From assembly GCA_022511445.1 (NCBI GenBank), contig JAFLVE010000010.1, positions 201,387 through 265,386 of the forward strand: a stretch of DNA of 64,000 nucleotides. Direction: 5' to 3'. The notes under the pieces were generated by a model, which was not told the DNA's origin, did not search any database, and saw only the letters and a program-made list of their open reading frames with translations. Made by a program: the position numbers and the translations under genes. Origin of the DNA: Clostridiales bacterium (lineage in GTDB: Bacteria > Bacillota > Clostridia > Christensenellales > Pumilibacteraceae). Positions 17,453 through 25,926 of this stretch are shown here, one piece after another (the stretch's first letter is position 1; every line of letters begins with the position of its first letter).

Positions 17453-17911
17453 TTATTCTGTTTTACCGTCGTCACTTTCTGCGACGGGAACTTTTTTCGT
17501 CGACTTCTTGGGCTTTTCGGACTTTTCGGGCGCTTCCGCCTTTTCGTCCTTAGCCTTTTTGTCAGACTTTTTCTTGGTCTTATCCGCCTTTACCGCCGGC
17601 TCCAAGCTCGCGCCGCACTTAGCGCACACGCGCGCGTTTTTGCCGTTTATCTCTTGATGACGGACTCTTACGCTCTTGCCGCACGCGGGGCAGATTATCT
17701 GCACGTTGCTCACGTCGATAGGAGCTTCGACCTGTACCTTTGCCGACTGCTCGCTCGCGGAACGCGCCTTGCGGTGATGCGTAGCCTTATTGACACCCTC
17801 GACGAGAACCTTTCCGGTCTTGGGATCGGTTGCCAAAACTTTTCCGGTTTTGCCCTTGTCTTTGCCGGTCAAAACCTTTACATTGTCGCCCTTTCTCACA
17901 TTAAGATTCAT
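17453..17911 (-). CDS. rplX: 50S ribosomal protein L24, with charged C-terminal extension
   Basis: L24 starts 50S assembly near the exit tunnel. The KOW core (VRKGDNVKVLTGKDKGKTGKV) is followed by a two-CxxC module (ICPACGK and CAKCG) often seen in Firmicutes L24. The 152 residues exceed the usual 103-110: the last 50 or so are almost all Lys, Glu, Asp, Ser and Pro. The tail is probably disordered. Confidence 0.97.
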   Translation of the reverse strand: MNLNVRKGDNVKVLTGKDKGKTGKVLATDPKTGKVLVEGVNKATHHRKARSASEQSAKVQVEAPIDVSNVQIICPACGKSVRVRHQEINGKNARVCAKCGASLEPAVKADKTKKKSDKKAKDEKAEAPEKSEKPKKSTKKVPVAESDDGKTE

Positions 17912-17926
17912 TTTGTCTTATCTCCG

Positions 17927-18295
17927 TTAGATTACTTCGGGTGCCAAAGATATGATCTTTGTAAAGTCGCGGTCGCGAAGCTCGCGCGCAATCGGTCCGA
18001 AAATACGGGTGCCGCGCGGCTGCTTCTGGTTGTCTATAATAACGGCGGCATTGTCGTCGAAACGGATATGCGATCCGTCGGGACGGCCTACGCCTTGATG
18101 CGTGCGGACAATAACAGCCTTGACGACGTCGCCCTTTTTGACGGTGCCGCCCGGCTGCGCGGATTTGACCGACGCCGTGATGATGTCGCCGATATTCCCG
18201 CTCTTACGGAGCGAGCCGCCCATTACCTGTATGCACATAATCTCTTTTGCGCCGGTGTTGTCGGCAACCTTGAGATACGATTGAGCCTGTATCAT
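17927..18295 (-). CDS. rplN: 50S ribosomal protein L14
   Basis: Inter-subunit bridge protein. The 122 residues begin [19 protein letters not shown] and include [39 protein letters not shown] and the final [13 protein letters not shown] gap of 102 bases separates it from rpsQ. The gap contains a GGGCGG/CCGCCC hairpin on the minus strand but no gene. Confidence 0.99.
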   Translation of the reverse strand: MIQAQSYLKVADNTGAKEIMCIQVMGGSLRKSGNIGDIITASVKSAQPGGTVKKGDVVKAVIVRTHQGVGRPDGSHIRFDDNAAVIIDNQKQPRGTRIFGPIARELRDRDFTKIISLAPEVI

Positions 18296-18397
18296 GATTT
18301 ACTCCTGTTTGGGCGGAGCTACTCGCCGCCCCGATTCGTGATTGTGGTGTCCTGTTTTATGCCTAATCAGGCAGTGCGCTTTTGCACACAAGGAACG

Positions 18398-18658
18398 TTA
18401 TTTAGCCTTTTCCACAATGCGGTTTACTCGCCAGCACTTATCCTTGCTGATAGGTCGGGTCTCGATAATCTCCACCCTGTCGCCGATACCGCACTCGTTG
18501 TTTTCGTCGTGTGCCTTATAGCGCTTTCTGCGCGTGACCGTCTTTTTGTAAAGCGGGTGCTTGTACTTTTCGACGATCGACACGACGACCGTTTTGTCCA
18601 TCTTATCGGATACGACAAGTCCTTCGCGGACCTTTCTGTCGTTACGAACCTCTTCCAT
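18398..18658 (-). CDS. rpsQ: 30S ribosomal protein S17
   Basis: OB-fold 16S rRNA-binding protein. The 86 residues contain the diagnostic [19 protein letters not shown] and [20 protein letters not shown]. Its ATG overlaps the rpmC stop by one base. Confidence 0.98.
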   Translation of the reverse strand: MEEVRNDRKVREGLVVSDKMDKTVVVSIVEKYKHPLYKKTVTRRKRYKAHDENNECGIGDRVEIIETRPISKDKCWRVNRIVEKAK

Positions 18659-18864
18659 TACTTGACCTCCTTGTTCGCGCGGAGCTCACGCTCTCTCATA
18701 ACCGTTTTAACGCGCGCGATGTCGCGGCGAACATTCTGAATCTGCAAGGGGTTGCTTAACTGGCCCGTTGCGTGCGAGAATCTGAGGTTGAACAGCTCCG
18801 CCTTGAGCGACGCAAGCTTTTCGACGAGATCCGCGTCTGTTAATTCATGAACTTTCTCTTTCAT
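18658..18864 (-). CDS. rpmC: 50S ribosomal protein L29
   Basis: Exit-tunnel protein that helps recruit trigger factor and SRP. The 68 residues form the typical two-helix protein: [24 protein letters not shown] and [15 protein letters not shown]. It is coupled on both sides by one-base overlaps with rplP and rpsQ. Confidence 0.98.
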   Translation of the reverse strand: MKEKVHELTDADLVEKLASLKAELFNLRFSHATGQLSNPLQIQNVRRDIARVKTVMRERELRANKEVK

Positions 18865-19337
18865 TATTCGCCCTCCTTAACTTCTACGGTCGGTGCGGGC
18901 GCTTCCTTTTCCGCCTGCGCCGCCTCGAGCTCTGCGCGCGAGACTATCTTGCAACGGACGGGAAGCTTGTACGACGCGAGCCTTAACGCTTCGCGCGCAA
19001 TCGGTTCCGCAACGCCCGCCATCTCAAACATTATGGTGCCGGGCTTTACTACCGCCGCCCAGTACTCGGGTGCGCCCTTACCGGAACCCATTCGGGTGTC
19101 GGCGGGTTTTTTGGAGTACGGCTTGTGCGGGAAAATGCAAATCCAAACCTGACCGCCGCGCTTTGTGTAACGAGTCATCGCAACACGCGCCGCCTCTATC
19201 TGGTTGGAGGTTATCCTGCCCGGGTCCTGGCTGACAATCGCGTATTCGCCGTAAGCGAAGGTGTTGCCGCGGGTCGCCTTGCCCTTCATTCTGCCGCGCT
19301 GAACTCTGCGGTGTTTTACTTTATTGGGAGCTAACAT
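18864..19337 (-). CDS. rplP: 50S ribosomal protein L16
   Basis: A-site region 23S rRNA-binding protein. The core is intact: [40 protein letters not shown], and [18 protein letters not shown]. The 157 residues are some 13 longer than usual; the extra C-terminal residues are Ala/Glu-rich. It overlaps rpsC and rpmC by one base. Confidence 0.98.
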   Translation of the reverse strand: MLAPNKVKHRRVQRGRMKGKATRGNTFAYGEYAIVSQDPGRITSNQIEAARVAMTRYTKRGGQVWICIFPHKPYSKKPADTRMGSGKGAPEYWAAVVKPGTIMFEMAGVAEPIAREALRLASYKLPVRCKIVSRAELEAAQAEKEAPAPTVEVKEGE

Positions 19338-20011
19338 TATTCGCCCTCCTTATCGGCGGCCGCCGCGGGGACCGTGGTCTTACCGAGGACGTCGCCTTTG
19401 TAAATCCATACTTTTACGCCGAGCACGCCGAACGTAGTCTTTGCGATGCAGAAGCCGTAGTCGATATCGGCGCGGAGCGTTTGCAGAGGAATACTTCCCT
19501 CTTGATAGTGCTCGGCACGAGCGATTTCCGCTCCGTCGAGACGTCCGCCTACCTGCACCTTAACGCCCTTGGCGCCCGCATGCATAGCCTTGCTCATCGC
19601 CTGCTTCATGGTGCGGCGGAAGAACGCGCGCTTTTCGAGCTGTGCCGCAATGCTTTCCGCAAGAAGCTTGGCGTTGAGGTCGGGGTGCTTGACCTCGTTG
19701 ATGTTGACGTAAATCTTCTTTCCGCCGGTGAGCTTTTCGAGATGCTTTCTGAGCTCGTCCACGCCCGCATGCTTCTGACCGATAATCTTGCCGGGGAACT
19801 GCGTGTGAATGTAGACAAGTACCTTGCCCTGCGGACGCTCGATAACAACCTTGCTTATTCCGCACGACTTGTATTTCTGCTCGATAAACTCGCGGATTTT
19901 ATGATCTTCGAGTACGAATGCGGCAAACTCCTTTTTGCTCGCAAACCACTGCGAATTCCACTTTTCAATGACGCCGACGCGCAAACCGTGGGGATTGACT
20001 TTCTGACCCAT
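19337..20011 (-). CDS. rpsC: 30S ribosomal protein S3
   Basis: mRNA-entry-site protein with helicase activity in the 30S subunit. The 224 residues start [20 protein letters not shown]. The KH domain contains [20 protein letters not shown]. The C-terminal domain has [21 protein letters not shown] with [18 protein letters not shown]. It begins two bases after rplV. Confidence 0.99.
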   Translation of the reverse strand: MGQKVNPHGLRVGVIEKWNSQWFASKKEFAAFVLEDHKIREFIEQKYKSCGISKVVIERPQGKVLVYIHTQFPGKIIGQKHAGVDELRKHLEKLTGGKKIYVNINEVKHPDLNAKLLAESIAAQLEKRAFFRRTMKQAMSKAMHAGAKGVKVQVGGRLDGAEIARAEHYQEGSIPLQTLRADIDYGFCIAKTTFGVLGVKVWIYKGDVLGKTTVPAAAADKEGE

Positions 20012-20013
20012 GA

Positions 20014-20406
20014 TTACTGCTCCTCCTTGGTGTCGAGTATGACGGTAATGTGGCTGGTGCGCTTTAAGATGTGATGCGCCCTGCCCTTGCTTACCGGCTG
20101 GTAACGCTTAAGCGTCGGACCCTGATCCGCATAGGCTTCCGCAACGTAAAGATCGGATATGGATAAATCCTGATTGTGCTCTGCGTTTGCCGCCGCGGAG
20201 TTAAGAACCTTAAATACGGCTTCGCTCGCCGCCTTGGGCGTAGCTTGGAGTATCGCCATCGCCTCGTTAACCGACTTGCCGCGAATAAGCGCAAGTACGA
20301 TACGCACTTTGTCGGGTGCGATACGGACGTGTTTGGCGGTCGCATGAGGGCGCTTTTCGCGCAGCTCTTTGACTCTTTCCGTTTTTAACTTCATTCTTGT
20401 AGCCAT
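20014..20406 (-). CDS. rplV: 50S ribosomal protein L22
   Basis: Exit-tunnel protein. The 130 residues include [30 protein letters not shown] and the C-terminal [21 protein letters not shown] with SHITVIL. A basic leader of about 18 residues precedes the core. Confidence 0.98.
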   Translation of the reverse strand: MATRMKLKTERVKELREKRPHATAKHVRIAPDKVRIVLALIRGKSVNEAMAILQATPKAASEAVFKVLNSAAANAEHNQDLSISDLYVAEAYADQGPTLKRYQPVSKGRAHHILKRTSHITVILDTKEEQ

Positions 20407-20415
20407 AGCTTCTCC

Positions 20416-20694
20416 TTATTTGCCCTTCGTCGTCTTTTCGCCGGCGTGGCCGAGGAATGTTCTCGTAGGAGCAAACTCGCCCAGCTTGTGTCCGACCATG
20501 TCGGTAGTCACGTACACGGGGATAAACTTTTTGCCGTTATGCACCGCAAAAGTAAGCCCGACGAACTGCGGGAATATGGTGGACGCGCGCGACCAGGTTT
20601 TAATGGGTCGCTTGTCCGCCGTTTCTGCCATCGCCTCCGCCTTTTTCATCAGCTTGGCGTCAACATAGTATCCTTTTTTTGTCGATCTTGACAT
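20416..20694 (-). CDS. rpsS: 30S ribosomal protein S19
   Basis: 30S head protein next to S13. The 92 residues start [18 protein letters not shown], with [25 protein letters not shown] in the core and [18 protein letters not shown] at the end. Confidence 0.99.
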   Translation of the reverse strand: MSRSTKKGYYVDAKLMKKAEAMAETADKRPIKTWSRASTIFPQFVGLTFAVHNGKKFIPVYVTTDMVGHKLGEFAPTRTFLGHAGEKTTKGK

Positions 20695-20707
20695 ATCTTA
20701 AAGCTCC

Positions 20708-21535
20708 TTAATTTATGCGCTTGACAATGAACTTGTCGGACGCCTTGTGCTTTGCTCTTGTCTTCTTACCGAGCGCCGGCTTGCCCCAAGGGGATACCGG
20801 GGTCGGTCTGCCTATCGGGCTCTTGCCTTCGCCGCCGCCGTGAGGGTGATCGCAAGGGTTCATAACCACGCCGCGGACGGTCGGCTTAACGCCCATGTGG
20901 CGCTTTCTGCCCGCTTTGCCGAGCGACACAAGCTCGTGGTCGAGGTTTCCGACCTGGCCTATCGTCGCTTTGCAGGACTGAAGCACCATACGCATTTCGC
21001 CGGAGGGAAGCCTAAGCGTCGCATACTTGCCTTCCTTAGCCATAAGCTGTGCCGCGGCGCCCGCCGTCCTCGCTATCTGACCGCCCCTGCCGGGGAGCAT
21101 CTCGATGTTGTGAACAAGCGTACCTACGGGAATGGAGGAAAGCGGAAGCGCGTTGCCCGCCTTGATGTCCGCGTCCGGTCCCGAAATTACGGTGTCGCCC
21201 TTTTGGAGCCCGAGCGGAGCGAGGATGTACCTCTTTTCGCCGTCGGCGTAGTTGAGAAGAGCGATAAACGCGGTGCGGTTGGGATCGTATTCTACCGTGG
21301 CGACCTTAGCGGGGATTCCGTCCTTGTTGCGGCGGAAATCGATTACGCGGTACTTTTGACGGTTGCCGCCGCCGATGTGGCGAACGGTTATCTTGCCCGA
21401 AAAGTTTCTGCCGCCCGACTTTTTCTGCTCTTTTAAGAGCGGCTTGTACGGCTTGTCGCCTGTCAATTCGCTCGCGGCAATCGTGGTTTTGAACCGCGTG
21501 CCGGGCGTTATCGGTTTATATCTTTTAATAGCCAT
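20708..21535 (-). CDS. rplB: 50S ribosomal protein L2
   Basis: Core protein of the peptidyl transferase region and of subunit association. The 275 residues show [33 protein letters not shown], and the highly conserved [20 protein letters not shown] near the C-terminus with the invariant His. Confidence 0.99.
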   Translation of the reverse strand: MAIKRYKPITPGTRFKTTIAASELTGDKPYKPLLKEQKKSGGRNFSGKITVRHIGGGNRQKYRVIDFRRNKDGIPAKVATVEYDPNRTAFIALLNYADGEKRYILAPLGLQKGDTVISGPDADIKAGNALPLSSIPVGTLVHNIEMLPGRGGQIARTAGAAAQLMAKEGKYATLRLPSGEMRMVLQSCKATIGQVGNLDHELVSLGKAGRKRHMGVKPTVRGVVMNPCDHPHGGGEGKSPIGRPTPVSPWGKPALGKKTRAKHKASDKFIVKRIN

Positions 21536-21544
21536 GATTACTCC

Positions 21545-21835
21545 TTAGGACAGCGTCTCGAAGAACGGAATCGCCTTCGAAGCTTCGGTGAGGGTCACGT
21601 ACGCCTTTTTGCGCTTTGCCGTATAGCCCTGAGTCCTGCCTTGCCTTTTGAGCTTGCCGCGAACGTTTACTACGTTGACCGTTTCGACCTCTACGCCGAA
21701 CTGCTGTTCGACGGCCGCTTTAATCTGCTTCTTGCCGGCGCGGACGTCGACGTAAAACGCGTAGCGCTTAGCGGCTATGCCGTCGCTCGATTTTTCGGTC
21801 AGCACGGGGCTGATGATGATATCTTCCGCTAACAT
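21545..21835 (-). CDS. rplW: 50S ribosomal protein L23
   Basis: Exit-site docking protein for trigger factor and SRP. The track begins 38 residues too early, inside rplD and in a different frame from it. The ATG at 21833-21835, MLAEDIIISPVLTEKS, is the family start, overlaps the rplD stop by one base and gives 96 residues. The core VETVNVVNVRGKLKRQGRTQ is present. Confidence 0.96.
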   Translation of the reverse strand: MLAEDIIISPVLTEKSSDGIAAKRYAFYVDVRAGKKQIKAAVEQQFGVEVETVNVVNVRGKLKRQGRTQGYTAKRKKAYVTLTEASKAIPFFETLS

Positions 21836-22476
21836 TATTGTGCCGCGACCTCCTTTGCCGTGTATTTTGCTTCGAGCGCCTTTATGGCGTCGACGGTTGT
21901 GAGCATTACCGCGTTGGCAACCACGTCGTATACGCCCAGCGTTTCGCACGCCGCGGTGCGTATACTCTGAATGTTGCCCGATGCGCGGAGCGCGTTGCCG
22001 TTACCCTCGGGAAGAACCAAAAGCACTCTGCTCTCTATCTTGAGCGCCTTGAGCACCGCAGCCATCTGCTTGGTCTTGGGCTCGATGTCGAGCTTGTCGA
22101 GAACTATAAGGTTTCCGTCGGACAGCTTCGCGGAGAGCGCGCTCGTTATCGCGTTGATCTTGACGAGCTTGTTAACCTTTTGACGGAACGAGCGGGGCTT
22201 GGGCGCAAATACTACGCCGCCGCCTTTCCACTGCGGTGCGCGAATGGAGCCTTGCCTCGCGTTACCCGTGCCCTTTTGGCGCCACGGCTTTTTGCCGCCG
22301 CCTCTTACCTCGGTGCGGGTGAGCGTGCTCTTCGTGCCCTGTCTTGCGTTTGCCATTTGGGCAACCACAACCTGGTGAATGAGCGGCTCGTTATATTCTA
22401 CTCCGAAGACGCTTTCGTCGAGGTCCATCGTTCCGGCCTCGGTGCCGTCCTGCTTATATATTTTAATAGTAGGCAT
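21835..22476 (-). CDS. rplD: 50S ribosomal protein L4
   Basis: Exit-tunnel protein; in enterobacteria it also represses the S10 operon through the leader RNA. The 213 residues contain the extended-loop RQGTKSTLTRTEVRGGGKKP and WRQKGTGNARQGSIRAPQW, plus GGVVFAPKPRSFRQKVNK. It lies between rplC and rplW. Confidence 0.99.
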   Translation of the reverse strand: MPTIKIYKQDGTEAGTMDLDESVFGVEYNEPLIHQVVVAQMANARQGTKSTLTRTEVRGGGKKPWRQKGTGNARQGSIRAPQWKGGGVVFAPKPRSFRQKVNKLVKINAITSALSAKLSDGNLIVLDKLDIEPKTKQMAAVLKALKIESRVLLVLPEGNGNALRASGNIQSIRTAACETLGVYDVVANAVMLTTVDAIKALEAKYTAKEVAAQ

Positions 22477-22493
22477 TTTTCTCTCCTTCTCGA

Positions 22494-23123
22494 TTACTTC
22501 ACGGTCTCGCGGACTGTAACGAGCCCGCCCTTGGGACCGGGGACGGCGCCGCGAATGAGAAGTACATTGCGCGCCTTGTCGACTTTGACAACCTTGAGGT
22601 TAAGAATCGTGACCTTCTCGTGTCCGTACTGTCCGGGCATCTTGAGGTTTTTGATCCTGCGCGAAGGGTTGGAGTTCGCGCCCGTAGAACCGACCTCCCT
22701 GTGAACGGGGCCGGTACCGTGCGTCATTTTGAGACGGTGGTGGTTCCAGCGCTTGATAACGCCGCTGAAGCCTCTGCCTTTTGTCGTGCCCGAAACGTCG
22801 ACCATGTCGCCCGCCTCGAACATCGTGCAGTCGAGAACTTTGCCGACCTCGAGCGAGTCTGCGTCGTCGTAACGGAATTCGCGGAGATAACGGCAAGGCT
22901 TAAGCTTGGTCTTTTTGTAAAGACCCGCCTCCGGCTTGTTGAGTTTGCCCTCTTTAATCTCCTCGAAAGCACATACAGCCGCACTGTAACCGTTCTTTTC
23001 GACAGTGCGCTTATCTACTACGGTCATGGGACCGCAAAGCACGACGGTAACGGGAACGGAAATATCGTTCTCGTCGAAAATGCGCGTCATGCCCAATTTT
23101 TTGCCCATCATAGCCTTTTTCAT
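22494..23123 (-). CDS. rplC: 50S ribosomal protein L3
   Basis: Early 23S rRNA-binding protein near the peptidyl transferase centre. The track extends 20 residues upstream into the rpsJ gap. The ATG at 23121-23123, after GAAAGGAGCATACC, gives 209 residues starting MKKAMMGKKLGMTRIFDEN. GTTKGRGFSGVIKRWNHH and GPVHREVGSTGANSNPSR are diagnostic. Confidence 0.98.
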   Translation of the reverse strand: MKKAMMGKKLGMTRIFDENDISVPVTVVLCGPMTVVDKRTVEKNGYSAAVCAFEEIKEGKLNKPEAGLYKKTKLKPCRYLREFRYDDADSLEVGKVLDCTMFEAGDMVDVSGTTKGRGFSGVIKRWNHHRLKMTHGTGPVHREVGSTGANSNPSRRIKNLKMPGQYGHEKVTILNLKVVKVDKARNVLLIRGAVPGPKGGLVTVRETVK

Positions 23124-23142
23124 GGTATGCTCCTTTCGCGTT

Positions 23143-23451
23143 TTACAGCTTAATCTTAATGTCGACGCCGGCGGGCAGATCAAGCTTCATAAGCGAGTCT
23201 ACCGTCTTGGCGCCCGGACTGTAAATATCGATAAGACGAGAGTAAGTACGAATTTCGAACTGCTCCCTCGAATCTTTGTGTTTATGAACAGAACGCAAAA
23301 TAGTCACCACTTCCTTCTTTGTGGGCAGAGGAATGGGACCGCAAACCTTGGAACCGGTCTGCTTTGCGGCGTCGACAATCCTTTGAGCGGACGAATCGAC
23401 AAGCTCATGGTCGTAAGCTCTAAGCTTAATGCTGATTTTTTGACTGGCCAT
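23143..23451 (-). CDS. rpsJ: 30S ribosomal protein S10
   Basis: 30S head protein, also the NusE partner of NusB in antitermination. The 102 residues contain [20 protein letters not shown] and the loop [17 protein letters not shown] with [14 protein letters not shown]. It is the first gene of the supercluster and has a perfect sigma-A promoter about 130 bases upstream. Confidence 0.99.
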   Translation of the reverse strand: MASQKISIKLRAYDHELVDSSAQRIVDAAKQTGSKVCGPIPLPTKKEVVTILRSVHKHKDSREQFEIRTYSRLIDIYSPGAKTVDSLMKLDLPAGVDIKIKL

Positions 23452-23515
23452 AGTCTTCTCCTTGTTGCCTGCTGTGAGGCTTTCACGCGCTCGGGTGTGC
23501 CGCGTTGTCTTTTAC

Positions 23516-23538
23516 TCGCGAAGACGGCGTCCTCGCGA
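23516..23538 (-). promoter_or_regulatory. Leader hairpin of the S10 operon
   Basis: In the minus-strand transcript TCGCGAGGAC and GTCTTCGCGA pair perfectly apart from one G-U, around a three-base GCC loop. It lies between the promoter and rpsJ. A regulatory role is inferred from position only. Confidence 0.5.
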
Positions 23539-23579
23539 TTTTGGACAAAAAAACAGCCACAGAGCGTTGTAGCTAAATT

Positions 23580-23608
23580 ATTTTACACCACGGTAAGGGC
23601 ATTGTCAA
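23580..23608 (-). promoter_or_regulatory. Sigma-A promoter of the S10-spc-alpha cluster
   Basis: TTGACA, exactly 17 bases, TAAAAT on the minus strand. The predicted leader is about 120 bases. Confidence 0.9.
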
Positions 23609-24002
23609 ACGATTTTACGCCCTTTTTCAATATTTTTTAATAAATTTTTATATCGTTTCACGCACTCGGGCGTGCCGCGGACTATATATTGTGTACGAGC
23701 CCGATTTTAGGCACAAGAGGGGTGTTGCGACGGGGTGGATTGGTTTGGGCTTAGTCGCTCCCCCCCCTGCCGCCCCACATCATTTCGACCGGAGCCGCAG
23801 CCCCTCAGTCACTCGTGCCCCGTGACAGACCCTGGGCGCAATTACAAATTGCGCCTCGCTTTGGCTAAAAACAGTCCGCCGGACTGTTTTCTTGAGCTCT
23901 GTCGCGCCCCTTACACAGGGGAGCCTAAGGCTTAGCCGCACTCTCTTTTTGTTATTCTGAGGCTCTGCCGAAGAATCTCAACTTTAACGCCGCGACGGCG
24001 GA

Positions 24003-24036
24003 CAAACAAAAAAGACCTCGCTTTACGCAAGGTCTT
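24003..24036 (-). terminator. Terminator of the LRR membrane protein gene
   Basis: AAGACCTTGC and GCGAGGTCTT pair around TAAA-type loop sequence on the minus strand and are followed by TTTTTTTG. It begins about 24 bases after the stop codon. Confidence 0.9.
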
Positions 24037-24059
24037 GATTTGTTCGACTGATTTTTTTC

Positions 24060-25655
24060 TTACGGTTTCGGCCAGACGGTAGGAACGCCCTCTACCATAT
24101 GCCAGTATAGGTTGCGATCGTCGGGATTGTCCTCGTAGGGGTTATCCTTGCTGTAATAATAAATTTTTTCGGTGAATATATTTGCCTTCTCTAATTCATC
24201 CCATTGAGCTTTTGTCCCCATGTAGAAAACCGTACCCCAAATGTCGTAAACGGTAGTTAGGCTGGCGGGAAGAACGAAGATTGCATCCGATTGTCTCGAA
24301 GAGTAATTATAGTATGTAACCGAGGTAAGCTTTGGACAAGCCGAGAAAGCGCTGTATTGCAGTTCAGTTACATCACCTAAGATTACGGCGGTGAGGCTGT
24401 CGCAATCGTAGAAAGCTTGGCTGCCGACAACTCGGACTGATTTCCCCAAATCGACAGTCGTCAATTTATCACAATTCGTAAATGCGTAGTCGCCTATTGT
24501 GCGTACTTTTGTAAAGGTAAGACTTGTAAATCCCGCATTTTCAAATGCGTGTTCCCCAATAGTAGTAAGAGACGGCGCAAATGTGAAGCTTTCGAGACTT
24601 ACACAGTTTTTAAAGGCGGACCAACCTATCGTTTTGACGTTATTGCAAAAAACTTCCTTTAGCTTTGCACAGCCGCTGAAAGCACTTTCACCTATTTCGA
24701 CAGCGCTTGTGGCAAAGGTTTCAAGACTCATACAACCCGAAAAAGCAGAATTCTCAATAACACTTACCGGCGCAACAACCTTTTCGAGGTTGGGACAGTC
24801 TTCAAAGGCATTTTGCCCGATTTTGTAAATCGACCCCGGCAAAAGAATCTCTTTACAAGGCGCGTCGGCAAAAGCCCGCTCTCCGATTTCCACGACTCGC
24901 AATCCGTTTATATTATTGGGAATGACAAGGGTTTCGTCCGTAATATTTTGTGTGGTGACGGCAATATAACCCACCTCGCCGCTACCCCCGTAGCCTGAAT
25001 ATCCTTGTTGATAAACAACCCCGTCTTTAACGATTTCCAAATCCCTATCGTATTTCAGGCCGACAACCAGCCCGACAGACATCACGGACATAGCGGCAGC
25101 CGAGACAATAGCAATCAGCATAGATATTTTACTCTTTTTTGAATGCGCCGCGCCTTCCCCTTCCGTATAATCGGCACAGTGACGTTTAAAGCCTATATAC
25201 AAAAATCCGACGACAACGGAATAAACCCAGTTAAGCGGAACAATAAACTGATGATGAACGATTGCGATAATCATATCCACAAGAGCAACAACCGCATACG
25301 ACAGCGATAAAATCAGTCCGCCAAAGTTCAGTTTTTTGTAAACGGCTACCTGATTGTCGTCGTTTTTAACAAACGCAGATAAGCAGATTAAAACCGAGAC
25401 TAACCCGAATACGAGCACAGGCCAGCCGACTATTACCATGCAAATCATATAATCTTTTTCCAAGAAGGCTGTATGATTGATATCCATAAGCATATTGAAT
25501 ATGCCTATATCCACTTTGCCGGGAACGACGTCCTGCCACCAAGTCGTACTGCCTATACCGTAGAACAGCGGCAAAAATACGGAAACCGCCGTGATTAGCG
25601 AGATAATTATCGTGTACACGAATAATTTTCTCTTTTCGTTGTTTGTATTTTCCAT
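24060..25655 (-). CDS. Membrane-anchored BspA-type leucine-rich-repeat protein
   Basis: A 531-residue protein of unknown function. The first 200 residues contain about five hydrophobic segments (for example FVYTIIISLITAVSVFLPL near residue 12, MICMVIVGWPVLVFGLVSVL near 70, and a last one near 185). The rest is a run of LRR_5-type repeats with the unit IGxxAFxxCxxL, at least eight copies (IGERAFADAPC, IGESAFSGCAKL, VGSQAFYDCDSL), likely outside the cell. The C-terminal 50 residues are Tyr/Asp/Pro-rich. BspA-like repeats are common in host-associated Firmicutes and often bind surfaces or proteins, but the multi-helix membrane domain is atypical. Base composition is visibly more AT-rich than in the neighbouring genes, which fits horizontal acquisition. 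The ribosome binding site is CGGAGGGTTTT. Confidence 0.85.
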   Translation of the reverse strand: MENTNNEKRKLFVYTIIISLITAVSVFLPLFYGIGSTTWWQDVVPGKVDIGIFNMLMDINHTAFLEKDYMICMVIVGWPVLVFGLVSVLICLSAFVKNDDNQVAVYKKLNFGGLILSLSYAVVALVDMIIAIVHHQFIVPLNWVYSVVVGFLYIGFKRHCADYTEGEGAAHSKKSKISMLIAIVSAAAMSVMSVGLVVGLKYDRDLEIVKDGVVYQQGYSGYGGSGEVGYIAVTTQNITDETLVIPNNINGLRVVEIGERAFADAPCKEILLPGSIYKIGQNAFEDCPNLEKVVAPVSVIENSAFSGCMSLETFATSAVEIGESAFSGCAKLKEVFCNNVKTIGWSAFKNCVSLESFTFAPSLTTIGEHAFENAGFTSLTFTKVRTIGDYAFTNCDKLTTVDLGKSVRVVGSQAFYDCDSLTAVILGDVTELQYSAFSACPKLTSVTYYNYSSRQSDAIFVLPASLTTVYDIWGTVFYMGTKAQWDELEKANIFTEKIYYYSKDNPYEDNPDDRNLYWHMVEGVPTVWPKP

Positions 25656-25674
25656 AAAACCCTCCGATAAATAG

Positions 25675-25703
25675 ACTATATATAATACAATTTAAAACTA
25701 CAA
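25675..25703 (-). promoter_or_regulatory. Probable promoter of the LRR gene
   Basis: TTGTAG, 17 bases, TATAGT on the minus strand, about 20 bases upstream of the ATG. Weaker match than the others in the window. Confidence 0.6.
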
Positions 25704-25877
25704 AAGTGGACATTATTTTTAAAAAAATTTAACGCACGAAAATTGTTATAATTATGTGGGGAGTCCTCGCTATGTTCGAAATGAGAAAAAGGCGCTTTCG
25801 CTCACGACTTCGTTTTTCATTCTCCATAAGTCAACGCCGTTTTCATTCCTTAATCCCGCCGCAGACGGCGAAAAGAT

Positions 25878-25906
25878 TTGCTTTTTTCCCATATATATAT
25901 TATAAT
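25878..25906 (+). promoter_or_regulatory. Promoter of the M18 aminopeptidase gene
   Basis: TTGCTT, 17 bases, TATAAT, followed 14 bases later by the ACGGAGG ribosome binding site. The rest of this 270-base divergent gap shows no gene. Confidence 0.75.
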
Positions 25907-25926
25907 GATAGAAACGGAGGCCAAAA

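Larger units (their letters stand above)
23452..24059. other. Intergenic region: S10 leader, promoter and an inverted dispersed repeat
   Basis: No gene. It holds, from low to high coordinate, the S10 leader with a strong hairpin (23516-23538), the S10 promoter, a 24-base segment that duplicates a leader sequence (23481-23504 and 23656-23679, two differences), a minus-oriented structured repeat (about 23775-23940), a TCTGAGG-type repeat (about 23950-23984) and the terminator of the LRR gene. Confidence 0.7.

Noticed and set aside
17372-18739. 455-residue plus-strand ORF
   Set aside because: Antisense to rplE, rplX, rplN and rpsQ, which are certain genes.
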